DNA of 64,000 nucleotides. It comes from an uncultured Aquimarina sp. Lineage in GTDB: Bacteria > Bacteroidota > Bacteroidia > Flavobacteriales > Flavobacteriaceae. The stretch is from contig CANMKX010000009.1 in assembly GCA_947498595.1 (NCBI GenBank), forward strand, positions 1 through 64,000, written 5' to 3'. Under the pieces are notes generated by a model. It searched no databases. It worked only from the letters and a program-made list of their open reading frames with translations, and was not told where the DNA came from. A program made the translations under genes and the position numbers. Below, piece by piece: positions 54,095 to 63,958 of this stretch (its first letter is position 1; every line of letters starts with the position of its first letter).

Positions 54095-55537
54095 ATGAAA
54101 AAATTATTATATATATTCACTATTGTTTCTCTTTTTGCATCTTGTTCTACAGATATAGAAAGTCTTAATACAAATATAAAAGATCCTTTAGCTGTTCCTG
54201 GTGAAGCTTTATTTACTAGCGCACAAAAAAGTCTAGTAGATCAAATGGTTAGCACAAATGTAAATCAAAATATCTTTAGGCTAATCATGCAACATTGGAC
54301 AGAAACAACTTATACCGATGAAAGTAATTATGATATTGTAACTCGTACTATTCCACAAAACCATTGGGATGTATTGTATAGAAATGTTTTAAGGGATTTA
54401 GATGAAGCTGCTAAAATTATAGAGGCAACACCTTTATTATCTACTGATGATCCTCAGGTAAAAATAAATAAACTGGCTATCATTGAAGTAATGAATGTAT
54501 ACACATATGCTATCCTTGTTGATACTTTTGGTAACGTACCATATTCTGAAGCTTTAGATATAGATAATTTATTACCTAAATACGATGATGGGTTAGAGAT
54601 ATATAAAGATCTAATTGCTAGATTAAATACGGCTATTGGTAATTTAAATATAGCAAGTGATAGTTTTCCTGCTCCACAAGACAACATGTATCAAGGGGAT
54701 ACTTTTAAATGGATAAAATTTGCTAATTCTTTAAAATTAAGATTAGGAATTACAATTTCAGATATTGCATCTGAAAGTACTTTAGCAACGACAACTATAG
54801 AGAGTGCTGCTACAAATGTATTTACAAGTAATGCTGATAATGCAGCTTTAACATATTTAAGTTCTACGCCCAATACCAACCCACTGTATGTAGATTTAGT
54901 ATTAAGTGGTCGTAGAGATTTTGTTCCTACAAATACACTTATAGATCGAATGAATACTCTTAATGATCCAAGACGTCCATTCTTTTTTACAGAGTTTAAC
55001 GGAACATATGTAGGAGGTACTCCTGGTGCTAGTAATAGTTATGCTAATAATTCTCATATAGGAGAAAACATTTCGAATGATCCAACATTTGAAGGAACTT
55101 TAATGGATTATGCCGAAGTTTCTTTTTTACTAGCTGAAGCTACAGAAAGAGGATTCAATGTTGGAGGTACCACTGAAGATTTGTACAATCAAGCAATTAC
55201 TGCTTCTATTGAATATTGGGGCGGTAGCATTACAGATGCAACTACTTATTTAGCGCAACCATCAGTTGCTTACACTACAGCTACTGGTGATTGGAAAGAA
55301 AAAATAGGTGTGCAAAAATGGATAGGTTTATATAATAGAGGTTTTGCAGCATGGAACTCATGGAAACTATTAGATCAACCTGTATTACCTGCTCCAGCTG
55401 ATCCTGTTTCAGATACACCTGTTAGATATACTTTCCCTATTGGAGAACAAACTTTAAATGGTGATAGTTATAATGCAGCTGCAACTGCTATTGGTGGTGA
55501 TGCTGTTACAACAAAGTTATTTTGGGATATTAATTAG
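54095..55537 (+). CDS. SusD/RagB family lipoprotein (SusD-like 2 type)
   Basis: 480 residues. Lipobox FASC with Cys17. Helical TPR-like body with QHWTETTYTDESNYD, AIIEVMNVYTYAILVDTFGNVPYSEALD, KWIKFANSLKLRLGITIS and the late DYAEVSFLLAEATERGF, matching the SusD_2 type. It sits on the outer face of the outer membrane and delivers ligand to SusC. Without adjacent hydrolases the pair may import something other than a polysaccharide, for example a peptide or oligosaccharide (inference). Confidence 0.94.
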   Translation: MKKLLYIFTIVSLFASCSTDIESLNTNIKDPLAVPGEALFTSAQKSLVDQMVSTNVNQNIFRLIMQHWTETTYTDESNYDIVTRTIPQNHWDVLYRNVLRDLDEAAKIIEATPLLSTDDPQVKINKLAIIEVMNVYTYAILVDTFGNVPYSEALDIDNLLPKYDDGLEIYKDLIARLNTAIGNLNIASDSFPAPQDNMYQGDTFKWIKFANSLKLRLGITISDIASESTLATTTIESAATNVFTSNADNAALTYLSSTPNTNPLYVDLVLSGRRDFVPTNTLIDRMNTLNDPRRPFFFTEFNGTYVGGTPGASNSYANNSHIGENISNDPTFEGTLMDYAEVSFLLAEATERGFNVGGTTEDLYNQAITASIEYWGGSITDATTYLAQPSVAYTTATGDWKEKIGVQKWIGLYNRGFAAWNSWKLLDQPVLPAPADPVSDTPVRYTFPIGEQTLNGDSYNAAATAIGGDAVTTKLFWDIN

Positions 55538-55561
55538 TTATTAGTATCTAAACAATAATAG

Positions 55562-55595
55562 AAAAGCTCGTGATCTAGTTATATCACGAGCTTTT
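55562..55595. terminator. Bidirectional terminator, SusD / response regulator
   Basis: AAAAGCTCGTGAT (55562-55574) pairs perfectly with ATCACGAGCTTTT (55583-55595), loop of eight bases, with A and T runs. It ends both the SusC/SusD operon and the convergent two-component operon. Confidence 0.9.
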
Positions 55596-55601
55596 ATTAA
55601 T

Positions 55602-56270
55602 TCACCAATCCAAATTTCGTACGAAAATTTGATGTTCAATAGCGTGAATTACCAATCCTGCTATATTTTTGGATCCTGTTTTTAATAACAAATTATTTCT
55701 ATGACCTTCAACTGTTCTTGGGCTGATAAATAATTGTTCTGCAATTTCTTGTGTTGTTTTTTGTTCACATATAAGTTGCAATACTTCTCTTTCTCTTTTA
55801 GTTAAATAATCTTTATCGAAACTGCTCTTACTTTTATTATTTTTAATTGCTGTATCTTCAATTATTTTCATGACGTTATCATCATAATAAAAACCTTTAA
55901 GAGCTACTTGATTTATTGTATGAATTACTTCTTTAGGTGTTGCATTTTTAGCTAAATATGCTACTGCTCCTTGCTGTATCATATTACTTATAAATGGCTT
56001 ACTATAATAACTTGTCAAGGCTATTATTTTAATACTTGGTAATTCTTTATGTAATATTTTAGTTGCTTCGACTCCATTGAGGTCTGGCATTTTTAAATCC
56101 ATCAATACTACATCTGGTAATTCTTTATTAGCTCTTAATTTTTTAATAATATCATTACCATTTTCAGCTTCTACAATAATTTCAATATTCTTTTCTTTGC
56201 TCAAGATAAACGAAATACCTTGTCGAAACAGGGTTTCATCATCTGCTATGGCTAATTTGATGGTATTCAT
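55602..56270 (-). CDS. LuxR-family response regulator
   Basis: 222 residues. Receiver domain (1-120) with acidic pair Asp10-Asp11, phosphoacceptor Asp58 in VVLMDLKMPD, Thr in IIALTSY and Lys in YLAKNA. C-terminal LuxR/GerE helix-turn-helix (about 150-215: LTKREREVLQLICEQKTTQE, FISPRTVEGHRNNLL). The gene starts 10 bases after the kinase stop. The target genes are unknown; the nearest candidates are the SusC/SusD pair and the operon itself. Confidence 0.95.
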   Translation of the reverse strand: MNTIKLAIADDETLFRQGISFILSKEKNIEIIVEAENGNDIIKKLRANKELPDVVLMDLKMPDLNGVEATKILHKELPSIKIIALTSYYSKPFISNMIQQGAVAYLAKNATPKEVIHTINQVALKGFYYDDNVMKIIEDTAIKNNKSKSSFDKDYLTKREREVLQLICEQKTTQEIAEQLFISPRTVEGHRNNLLLKTGSKNIAGLVIHAIEHQIFVRNLDW

Positions 56271-56280
56271 TTATATTTTA

Positions 56281-57081
56281 TTAGGAGTTATTAATTTTAA
56301 TTTCAAATGTAGTTCCAATTCCTTTTCCACTTTTATATGCTAATTCTCCTTCAAGAATATCTATTCTACTCTGAATATTTTTCAATCCTAATCCAGCTTT
56401 ATCTTCCAACGTTTGAGCATCAAATCCCACTCCATTATCTATAAATTTTATTTTTATAGTATTCTTTATATCTTCTATACTTAAATTTAAAACCGTTGCT
56501 TGTCCGTGTCGTATTGCATTATTCATGAATTCTTGTATAATCCTAAAAATATGCAATTCCTTATTTTTAGTTAAACTGTCATTATAAACTATATTATTCT
56601 CTACGGATACTTTTTTACTATTTTCAAATTCATCACAAAGTTCTTCTAAAGCAGCAGCTAAACCAAATTTATCTAATATAGGAGGTAATAAATTGTGAGC
56701 CAACCTTCTTGAACTTTCTAATGTATTAGTTGTTACATTAAGAATATGTTTTAATGCTTCTTGCTGTTCTTCTATAGTAAGATTTCCATCAATCAACACA
56801 TTGGTACTTAAGCTTACTACATTTAATTTAGCACTGATTGCATCGTGTAAATCTTGTGCAATCCTTTCTCTTTCTTGCTCTTGCGTTTCAATTGTTGCCT
56901 GTAATATTCCCTTTTGATGTGATAATGCTAGATTCGCTTTTTCTAATTCTGTTGCTAATATTTTTTTTCTAGAAAAGAAAAAGAAAACGACCAATGCTAT
57001 AGCCATAAATAATAATACAAATATGGCTATGAATATAATCACAATGATTTGAGAGTCTTCTTGTAATAATTCTTTCTCCAT
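56281..57081 (-). CDS. Sensor histidine kinase (HisKA_3 / DesK-NarX type)
   Basis: 266 residues. One membrane helix (12-36), a coiled-coil, then ERERIAQDLHDAISAKLNVV with the phosphoacceptor His79 and a GHKL ATPase domain (EFMNNAIRHG N-box, IDNGVGFD, GLGLKNIQSRI). It has almost no periplasmic part, so the signal must come from a partner, probably the seven-helix protein whose 3' end overlaps its start by 43 bases. It phosphorylates the response regulator encoded next. Confidence 0.94.
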   Translation of the reverse strand: MEKELLQEDSQIIVIIFIAIFVLLFMAIALVVFFFFSRKKILATELEKANLALSHQKGILQATIETQEQERERIAQDLHDAISAKLNVVSLSTNVLIDGNLTIEEQQEALKHILNVTTNTLESSRRLAHNLLPPILDKFGLAAALEELCDEFENSKKVSVENNIVYNDSLTKNKELHIFRIIQEFMNNAIRHGQATVLNLSIEDIKNTIKIKFIDNGVGFDAQTLEDKAGLGLKNIQSRIDILEGELAYKSGKGIGTTFEIKINNS

Positions 57082-57683
57082 TCAATAAAGATTAAGATTT
57101 GGAAAACAAAGTATAAGATTCGATTAATATTTATTAATAAATAATTCATTGCTTCAGAAATTTTTAAATTAAAAATCAAATTTCCTGATGCAAAAATTAA
57201 TGTACTGGATGTTAAATACAGAAACACTCCAATATTAATTACTATAAATTTATTATTTATTGCTAATGATTTATAAAAATAAATTATTGTGTAAATAACT
57301 ATTATACTTTGAGTTATCGTTATACCTATTGCATTATATTTAAAATACAAATTTGGATCATCAAAATATTGGTAAATAATATAGATAAGTCCAAATATTA
57401 ATACCCCAATTATATACTTACTCTTTAATAATTCTTTATAGAATAATGAAAGAAATAAAAATTGAGCTATAAAAAAATAATGAGATAAAAATAAATTTTC
57501 CTGATGAAGTATTTTTCCTAAAAAAGTTGAGCTTACTTGAATGATACTCATCGAAACAAGATAGATTGTAAATATCTTAAAAGCCTTGCTTTTTCTAGCA
57601 AAGCTTTTAAGATAACATCCCATATTGATTATTAAAAACACTATGGTTATTAGATTAAACCATATAAAATAGTCTTTTCCCAC
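57039..57683 (-). CDS. Seven-helix membrane protein, probable sensor partner
   Basis: 214 residues from a GTG start, with seven predicted membrane helices and no soluble domain. The helix content resembles 7TM receptor-type input modules without a recognised binding motif. It overlaps the kinase start by 43 bases, an unusually long overlap, so the two are translationally coupled. I infer it supplies the signal input that the short kinase lacks. Confidence 0.8.
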   Translation of the reverse strand: MGKDYFIWFNLITIVFLIINMGCYLKSFARKSKAFKIFTIYLVSMSIIQVSSTFLGKILHQENLFLSHYFFIAQFLFLSLFYKELLKSKYIIGVLIFGLIYIIYQYFDDPNLYFKYNAIGITITQSIIVIYTIIYFYKSLAINNKFIVINIGVFLYLTSSTLIFASGNLIFNLKISEAMNYLLININRILYFVFQILIFIEWRKNYYKKTLKSL

Positions 57684-57691
57684 TTAATTAA

Positions 57692-58156
57692 TTATTCATT
57701 TAAAGGACTATCTATATCACAACTTGGAGGACAAGGAGAGGTAAAATCATAGATATATCCTCCTTCACCTACTACTGCATCATCATATCCCTCTATCATA
57801 TCTTTATAAGTTCCATTTATTAATTTTGTTCCTACAATCATTAGTTTTTCTGTAGGTTTCATCTTATTATTAACTATTTTATTCTCTACTCCTGTATAGG
57901 CTCTAATAAACTCTTTTCCATCTCTTTCATCATTAGATTTTAAAATTTCTTCTACACCTAGATTTCCTTTTAAAACTCCCATTTCATCCAGTACTTCTAA
58001 AAGGTCTTTTACAGGAATTAAGAATGCGTTACATTTATGGTATTTATTATAAGTTGATTCCTCATCATTCCACTCTCTTGACCATTCTTGAGCTGTTTCT
58101 AATGAAATTGTGTTTGTGTTTGTTTTTGTTTGTTTTAATACGTCGTTGTTACTCAT
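57692..58156 (-). CDS. Hypothetical protein, 154 residues, first gene of the two-component operon
   Basis: Soluble, no signal peptide. Opens with a Thr/Asn-rich stretch, then TISLETAQEWSREWNDEEST, YNKYHKCNAFLIPVKDLLEV and a short basic-acidic body, and ends with FTSPCPPSCDIDSPL. The CPPSC near the C-terminus could bind metal or form a disulfide. No family is recognised. It is 8 bases upstream of the seven-helix protein and so probably regulated with the sensor. Confidence 0.75.
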   Translation of the reverse strand: MSNNDVLKQTKTNTNTISLETAQEWSREWNDEESTYNKYHKCNAFLIPVKDLLEVLDEMGVLKGNLGVEEILKSNDERDGKEFIRAYTGVENKIVNNKMKPTEKLMIVGTKLINGTYKDMIEGYDDAVVGEGGYIYDFTSPCPPSCDIDSPLNE

Positions 58157-58546
58157 CTTTAATGTTCTTTTTTAAATTATCATTTAGTTATTCGTTAGAC
58201 TCAAGAAAGTATTCGTGTCAGATTTAACACAAATAATATCGATTAACTTGATAATATTAGGTTGAATAGAGGTTCTTTTCAAATAGATATATTCAAATTC
58301 AATTGGGGTAGAATACTTAAATATACTATTAAAAACCAATACCATACAATTTGATAACGAAAAAAAAACATACATCAAATTAATGGTCATTGATTTAATT
58401 TTAAGGGTTTCCTAAAAATAGAAAAAACGACTGTATTTTCGCACAAAACTTTTTAAAATGTTTTTCCTTAGCTTTCATAAATATTTAAAAAGCGCATTAT
58501 AAACAGTACTGTTTATAATGCGCTTTTTGTTTTTCTTTCTATAAAC
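58157..58546. other. 390-base gap between the two-component operon and the pigment-type cluster
   Basis: Should contain the promoter of the two-component operon. No consensus box is clear. A 68-codon minus-strand frame (58184-58390) has some protein-like stretches (EFEYIYLKRTSIQPNIIKL) but no context; I do not call it. The strong terminator at 58487 follows the next operon. Confidence 0.45.
58487..58528. terminator. Terminator of the pigment-type operon
   Basis: A 20-bp perfect stem, 58487-58506 against 58509-58528, with a core GCGCATTATAAACAG and flanking A/T runs. It lies 18 bases past the stop of the last gene (58547). Confidence 0.92.
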
Positions 58547-59833
58547 TTATTGTCTAGAATCAATAAAACTTATTGGTTTTCGACTCATTTGTGGGAATTT
58601 TTTCTTCTTCAACTCTGTTAAAGTAATGACTATTAAATCTGGAACTACACGCAAATTTGCTCTAAAATGTTCTTTTAATTCTTTGTGTAGTTTTTCTTCA
58701 AAAGTATCTGGTATGTGTATTAATAGCTTATCTGTTCCCAAGTCTCCTGTGGTTACTTCTATTATGTAATCATTTAAGCCTTCAAAACTGGATAAAACTT
58801 CTACAACACTTTGCGGATATAGTGTTGTTCCTTTATATTTTATCATATGTTTTTTACGCCCTAAAACTGGGCTTAATCGCATTGTTGTTCGCCCACATGT
58901 ACAAGAGTCATTATGTTCTCTTACGATATCGCCTGTAGTATATCGTAATAATGGCATCGCTTCTACTCCTAATGTTGTAATAGCCAATTCTCCTGTTTCT
59001 CCTTGTTTTACAGGTTTTCCTTGAGGATCTAAAATCTCTGTTATAATTAACTCTGGATGAAGATGTCCTCCTTGATGTGCTTCACATTCTGTAAATGCTG
59101 TGCTCATTTCGGTTGAAGCATATGTAGAATATAGCTCTATATTCCATTTCTCTTTAATTCTTTTTCCTAATGTATTTAAATTAAAGTCTTGATCTCGTAA
59201 AGGTTCTCCTATACAAATGGCTGCTTTGACCGTTGATTTTTCATATGCTATTCCGTTAGCTTCTGCATAAGATATTAGTTTTAACAAAAACGAAGGTACC
59301 GCTACAAGATAGGTTGTTCCAAATCGGTGTATCGAATCCCATTGCAATTCTGGTATTCCAGATCCTACTCGTACCATAGCCGCTCCTAACTTTTTAGTTC
59401 CCATAAAATAAGCTAATCCTGCCATAAATCTACGATCAAGAGTTGTTGTTAGTTGTACTACGTCATTCTCTGTTACTCCTGCTCCAGCAAATGATATTGC
59501 TTCGTTATATGCTAGTCGTTCTAAATCATTATTTGTTAATGCAAATGTTACTGGCTTCCCTAATGTTCCTGATGTAGTTACATAATCAATTATTTCTTTT
59601 TTATCTACACATAAAAAATCATCATTATACTTTTGTAAATCATCTTTAGTTGTTATTGGTAATTTTTCTAAATCTGAAATTGTTTGTATTTGAGTACTAT
59701 CTATTTGATATGTTTTAAAGAGTCGTTGATAATATGGTGAATTTTGTTGTAAATATTCCATATGCTCTTTCAGCCTCTGCAACTGTAATTTTTCTATTTC
59801 TTTGTTAGATGCTGTTTCAATTGATGGGATCAT
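58547..59833 (-). CDS. Phenylacetate-CoA-ligase-like acyl-adenylating enzyme
   Basis: 428 residues, the length of PaaK-type ANL ligases. The phosphate loop is TTSGTLGKPVTFALT, the second motif is STYASTEMSTAF, and RYTTGDIVREHNDSCTCGRTTMRLSP carries the catalytic Asp and a Cys-rich turn. GRKKHMIKYKGTTLYP and the C-terminal KKFPQMSRKP close the fold. It activates an acyl or aryl acid as adenylate, then thioester. In flexirubin and aryl-polyene clusters such enzymes are present; substrate is inferred. Last gene of a four-gene minus-strand run. Confidence 0.9.
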   Translation of the reverse strand: MIPSIETASNKEIEKLQLQRLKEHMEYLQQNSPYYQRLFKTYQIDSTQIQTISDLEKLPITTKDDLQKYNDDFLCVDKKEIIDYVTTSGTLGKPVTFALTNNDLERLAYNEAISFAGAGVTENDVVQLTTTLDRRFMAGLAYFMGTKKLGAAMVRVGSGIPELQWDSIHRFGTTYLVAVPSFLLKLISYAEANGIAYEKSTVKAAICIGEPLRDQDFNLNTLGKRIKEKWNIELYSTYASTEMSTAFTECEAHQGGHLHPELIITEILDPQGKPVKQGETGELAITTLGVEAMPLLRYTTGDIVREHNDSCTCGRTTMRLSPVLGRKKHMIKYKGTTLYPQSVVEVLSSFEGLNDYIIEVTTGDLGTDKLLIHIPDTFEEKLHKELKEHFRANLRVVPDLIVITLTELKKKKFPQMSRKPISFIDSRQ

Positions 59834-59846
59834 ATAGGTATTCTCT

Positions 59847-61529
59847 TTATATTTTTCGGTAACATTTTTTAAGCTTCTTTTCTAAGTTTTCTACATCTGG
59901 TTGTGTAGTTACTTCAAATCTTAAAGCTCGTTTAAATGCTATGATTGCTTTTTTGTATTTTTTCTGCATATAATAATAGTTTCCTATTGTATTATATGTT
60001 TGCCAAAATTGAGGGTTTAATTTTCTGAATTTGGATATAGTTTCCTCTTTTATTATTTTTTTATCAGCTATTGCCTTTTCTATTTCTCTACTTTCTTTTC
60101 TATATAGCTCATAGTTTTTATATGCGCTTGTTTGTACAAATAAATCCATTGCTATATTTAATTCAGTATTTGCTAAAATAGGTTTTTCTACTCTCTTTTC
60201 TTCAAATTTTTTAAACACCTCATCCAGATCATATGCTACAAATTCACCTAGTTGATATGGGTTGCTAGATACCCAAACTTTTTTGTCTTTAGGCTTAAAA
60301 ACAATTCCATGATGTGCTAGTAATTGATTGAGTGCTTTTTCATTTCCATATCCTATAGCTTCGTCTTTGAGTCCTTCTCTATTTCTCAAAATTTGAACAG
60401 CTCTTTGTGGTGTTACTTTTTTGTTTGTAGCTAATAATTCTGTCATTCTTTCGTATCTATATTGCGAATGACTGTCTGTAATTGCTTTTTTATTTCTATC
60501 ATCCTCTGCATACGCTTCGCTTTGAAAATGATTCGAACAGATTAATTGTTCTTGATTTGGAATTTGGTATACTCCAAAATTTTCTGGAGATACTTCTATT
60601 AAGACTGCTTTACCATCTTTAGCACTTCCAACCATGATCGACTCTGAGACAAAAACTTCTCTTTTTTTTGCTATAGCAATGGCTTCTTCAATAGTTGTTG
60701 CGTATTGTAAAATCTCTCTTGCTACTAATGAGATTGGTGTTTTGGCTACTATTGGGATTTTTGATTTACCAGCATTAATAGTTACCGTTAATCCTTCTAT
60801 ATTCATTCCCGAAACAACTCCTATCATTCCTGCCCATGTATATGACATAAATTTATATCCATTGGTTGGGTTTACAAAAGCAATTACTTTTTCTTTTGCA
60901 AATTCGTCTCCTGCATAAAAATCAAAATTACGTCCAATAATTAAATCGCCATCTTTTGTCTTGTCTCCCCAAACTGCAAATGATGAGCATCCAACTAGTG
61001 CTAAATCTTGTAAAGCGTGTCCTATATCATGTGCTCCATGTAAGTATAAAGATCTTAAATAATCATCGGCTATATAATCGTATTTATCTGCACTAAATCT
61101 AGATATTCCATAAATTTCTGCCTTATACTCTTCTTGTACATGCAGGTACATTTTTCGGTTATACCAGGCTAAAAATTTACGTAGAATAGCTTGTTTTGTT
61201 TTAGAAGGAACTATTTCATCTACTTTTGACAAAAATATATCCTCTTGCTTTTGTGCTAATTCTTTTGTCAAACTTCCTGTAAGCATGCCTAATTCTAGTG
61301 GATTTCCTTCAACATATAATTCCCATAATCCTTGAGGGTTTTTAGTTAAATAGTTATTCGCTATTTGATATGTTGAATCATCTAGTTGTACTCTTTCTGG
61401 GATTTCACTCTTGTATATTGATAAGTTAGGTTTATCTTTTATTGATTTTGAAATACCGCATGCCATTATTAATAAACAACTATTAATAGCAAGTATCAGT
61501 ATTTTAATCTTTCTAAAAGAAATCGACAT
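59847..61529 (-). CDS. C45-family Ntn acyltransferase/hydrolase lipoprotein with TPR tail
   Basis: 560 residues. Signal sequence with lipobox LLIMAC. The acyl-CoA:6-aminopenicillanate acyltransferase (C45) Ntn domain shows LVGCSSFAVWG with Cys181 as the nucleophile exposed by self-cleavage, DLIIGRNFDFYAGD and GMIGVVSGMNIEGL. The C-terminal ~80 residues are TPR-like helices. It lies 13 bases from the ligase gene and 6 from the cupin gene. Probably cleaves or transfers an acyl amide or ester at the cell envelope; in Bacteroidota it occurs in flexirubin-type clusters. Confidence 0.88.
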   Translation of the reverse strand: MSISFRKIKILILAINSCLLIMACGISKSIKDKPNLSIYKSEIPERVQLDDSTYQIANNYLTKNPQGLWELYVEGNPLELGMLTGSLTKELAQKQEDIFLSKVDEIVPSKTKQAILRKFLAWYNRKMYLHVQEEYKAEIYGISRFSADKYDYIADDYLRSLYLHGAHDIGHALQDLALVGCSSFAVWGDKTKDGDLIIGRNFDFYAGDEFAKEKVIAFVNPTNGYKFMSYTWAGMIGVVSGMNIEGLTVTINAGKSKIPIVAKTPISLVAREILQYATTIEEAIAIAKKREVFVSESIMVGSAKDGKAVLIEVSPENFGVYQIPNQEQLICSNHFQSEAYAEDDRNKKAITDSHSQYRYERMTELLATNKKVTPQRAVQILRNREGLKDEAIGYGNEKALNQLLAHHGIVFKPKDKKVWVSSNPYQLGEFVAYDLDEVFKKFEEKRVEKPILANTELNIAMDLFVQTSAYKNYELYRKESREIEKAIADKKIIKEETISKFRKLNPQFWQTYNTIGNYYYMQKKYKKAIIAFKRALRFEVTTQPDVENLEKKLKKCYRKI

Positions 61530-61535
61530 TTTTTA

Positions 61536-62402
61536 TTATTTTAAATGTTTATTCGTTCGTTTAATTGCTAAGTCATTTTTATACGATAGCCATTTGTCTC
61601 CTGATATTTTTCGCATTAAATTATCAAAATGTCGCATAATAAAGACATTATACATCATCCTCAATGCATTTTTGGGTTTACGTGGCAATGCTCTTAATGT
61701 CATAGAGAATCCTCCATCCAAGTATTTGATATAATGCCAATATTTACTTGGCATGTATAGGGCATCTCCATGTTTCATATCTGCTTGAATTCCTTGCGCA
61801 TATTGTAATGCGGGGAATTTATCAAGATCTGGTTCGTCCATATCTATAGTGTCTATGTTGTGAATAGAAAATGGTACTTTATAGAGATATTTTGTTTGTT
61901 CTGGAGAAAATAATGTTACACTTTTATGTCCATGAAAGTGTATGTGCAAACTGTCTGGTAAATCGATATCATAGTGCATAAATACTTTTGATTTACCTCC
62001 TCCAAAAAACAACGCTGGTAATCGTTTAAAAAACTTTAATCCTATATCTGGATATTCAAAGTCTTTTAATAATTCGGGCATGCTATCTAAAATATTATAA
62101 AAGAACATTCGTAAATCTGTAGGTTCTTTTTTCAAAATTTCGATATAATCGTATAATTTCATCTCTTTAACAGGTGCATATACGCTATCTTTCCCTGTTG
62201 CTGGTTCGTTATTATACAATGGAACTATCTGCTCCCCTGATTTAGCTTGAATATAATCTAGGTTCCATTTTTGATATGCTCCCCATTCATTTGTTAAATT
62301 CTCTATTAAAACAGGTTTTTGTGGTTTATAATATTTTTCTATAAACTCTTCCTTTGTAATATTTTTTACTCGATCTACCGGTACTGTTTTAAATCCCCCC
62401 AT
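61536..62402 (-). CDS. Cupin-like (JmjC/Cupin_8) domain protein
   Basis: 288 residues. EEFIEKYYKPQKPVLIENLT and EWGAYQKWNLDYIQAKSG are the usual opening of cupin_8 proteins. MHYDIDLPDSLHIHFHGHKS gives the HxD metal pair, and MPSKYWHYIKYLDGGFSMTL the distal His. It is probably a Fe(II)/2-oxoglutarate dioxygenase, but activity is not proven for this group. Its context suggests a step in tailoring a lipid or pigment. Confidence 0.88.
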   Translation of the reverse strand: MGGFKTVPVDRVKNITKEEFIEKYYKPQKPVLIENLTNEWGAYQKWNLDYIQAKSGEQIVPLYNNEPATGKDSVYAPVKEMKLYDYIEILKKEPTDLRMFFYNILDSMPELLKDFEYPDIGLKFFKRLPALFFGGGKSKVFMHYDIDLPDSLHIHFHGHKSVTLFSPEQTKYLYKVPFSIHNIDTIDMDEPDLDKFPALQYAQGIQADMKHGDALYMPSKYWHYIKYLDGGFSMTLRALPRKPKNALRMMYNVFIMRHFDNLMRKISGDKWLSYKNDLAIKRTNKHLK

Positions 62403-62425
62403 TTTGCGATGGTTTTACAAGTTTA

Positions 62426-63949
62426 TTATTCTTTTTCTGATGCTAATATTTTATCTAATAAATATTCTCTTCCAATCATTTCAGAACACGTTAACACAGC
62501 GCTTATTGTTACACCTAATATACCGTGCATATTAAGTCCTTGTCCTGTAAAAAATAAATTCTTAATTTTTGTTTTTGGTGACAGAAAAGACTTCATAGGA
62601 TTGTTTGCATCTTTTTTAAATCCATACATGGATCCTTCATGGCATCCTATATAATCTCTATACGACAATGGGGTTGATGTATGTATAGATCTTATAGATT
62701 CTCTTATTGTTGGAAATTTTTTCTCTAATGCTTTTAAATAAGCTTCTACTTTACGTTTTTTAAATTCTTCGTAAGCTTCTCCTCTTTCTTGTTCTTCAAC
62801 AACTGTATTAAATGTTCTTTGCCATGGAGCAACTTCATCAAAATGCATATAAGCTATAGAAGTTAAGCTTTCTGCATATCCTTCATTTTTTCTATCTTCT
62901 GCTGTAGTAATCAAATATGCTTCTGGCCAGCTTTTTTCTGTATATTGATCACTTTTCCATATACTTTCTATTGTATTATTGTGATAGTAATTTTTATTTA
63001 TATAAGGGAATGTTTTTTCTTTAAAAACTAAATAAATACTGAAACAAGAAATTACACTTTCTGCTTTTTGAATTCTATTATAGTATAAGTTTCTAAAATG
63101 ATCTTTTCCTATAATAGATAATGTCAATTTAGGATCTAAGTTTGATATAAATCGATCTGCTTTAAAAATATCTCCTTTGGTTGTTCTAACCGCCGTTACT
63201 TTTTTATCTACTACATCAAAATGTTCTACTTCTTGGTATTTATAAATCTCCCCTCCTAATTGTCGAAATCTTTTGACTAATAATTTAGCTATTTGTCCTC
63301 CTCCATTGATACATCTCCATGAGCTTTCTATATACGAGTTTGTTGATAATGCATGAACATAAAAAGGCGTTTTATCTGGTTCTCCTGCATATAATAAATT
63401 TGATCCCGCCAATACTGCTCTCAATTTCTTATTGGTTGTAACGCTATCTATAAACTCTTTTGCTTTTAATGTTAAAAGGTCTTCTCCACTATATGCACTT
63501 CCATGTTCTAAATTATATAGAGGAAAGCGATAACATGTATCTTTTACTTTTGTTACATATTCTTCTATTCCCTTTCTCTCCTCTGGGAAATACTTGACTA
63601 ATTGTGTTACAAAATTATCATATCCTTGTGCATGTGGATACTCAATCTCATCATCATCAAATGTAATTACATCGTATCCATCAATATCCATTCGACGTAA
63701 TTTAAGGTCATCCATGATATTCAAATATTTAAAATATCTATATAAATTCTGACCTTTATCTAATCCTCCTATATAATGTACTCCTGTATCAAAAATACTT
63801 TTATCTCTTACAAACGTTTGTAAGTTTCCTCCAAATTGATTGTTTTTTTCGAGTACACAAACCTTCTTACCTTCTTTTGCTAAAATGTTTGCAGAAACTA
63901 GACCTCCTAATCCACTACCTACTATTAATACATCATATTTCTCTTCCAT
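62426..63949 (-). CDS. CrtI/phytoene-desaturase-like FAD oxidoreductase
   Basis: 507 residues. N-terminal FAD dinucleotide fold VLIVGSGLGGLVSANILAKE, the VLEKNNQFGGNLQTF segment, and the C-terminal FFTGQGLNMHGILGVTISAV loop, as in the CrtI/CrtISO/RetSat superfamily. In this phylum such enzymes occur in carotenoid and flexirubin-type clusters. Without crtB or crtE nearby, and with the ligase/C45/cupin neighbours, the flexirubin-type role is favoured. It is first in the visible operon, 9 bases after the preceding partial gene. Confidence 0.88.
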   Translation of the reverse strand: MEEKYDVLIVGSGLGGLVSANILAKEGKKVCVLEKNNQFGGNLQTFVRDKSIFDTGVHYIGGLDKGQNLYRYFKYLNIMDDLKLRRMDIDGYDVITFDDDEIEYPHAQGYDNFVTQLVKYFPEERKGIEEYVTKVKDTCYRFPLYNLEHGSAYSGEDLLTLKAKEFIDSVTTNKKLRAVLAGSNLLYAGEPDKTPFYVHALSTNSYIESSWRCINGGGQIAKLLVKRFRQLGGEIYKYQEVEHFDVVDKKVTAVRTTKGDIFKADRFISNLDPKLTLSIIGKDHFRNLYYNRIQKAESVISCFSIYLVFKEKTFPYINKNYYHNNTIESIWKSDQYTEKSWPEAYLITTAEDRKNEGYAESLTSIAYMHFDEVAPWQRTFNTVVEEQERGEAYEEFKKRKVEAYLKALEKKFPTIRESIRSIHTSTPLSYRDYIGCHEGSMYGFKKDANNPMKSFLSPKTKIKNLFFTGQGLNMHGILGVTISAVLTCSEMIGREYLLDKILASEKE

Positions 63950-63958
63950 ATCTATATT

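Noticed and set aside
58184-58390. 68-codon minus-strand frame upstream of the two-component operon
   Set aside because: Some protein-like stretches, but no context or recognisable motif; its length is expected by chance in AT-rich DNA.
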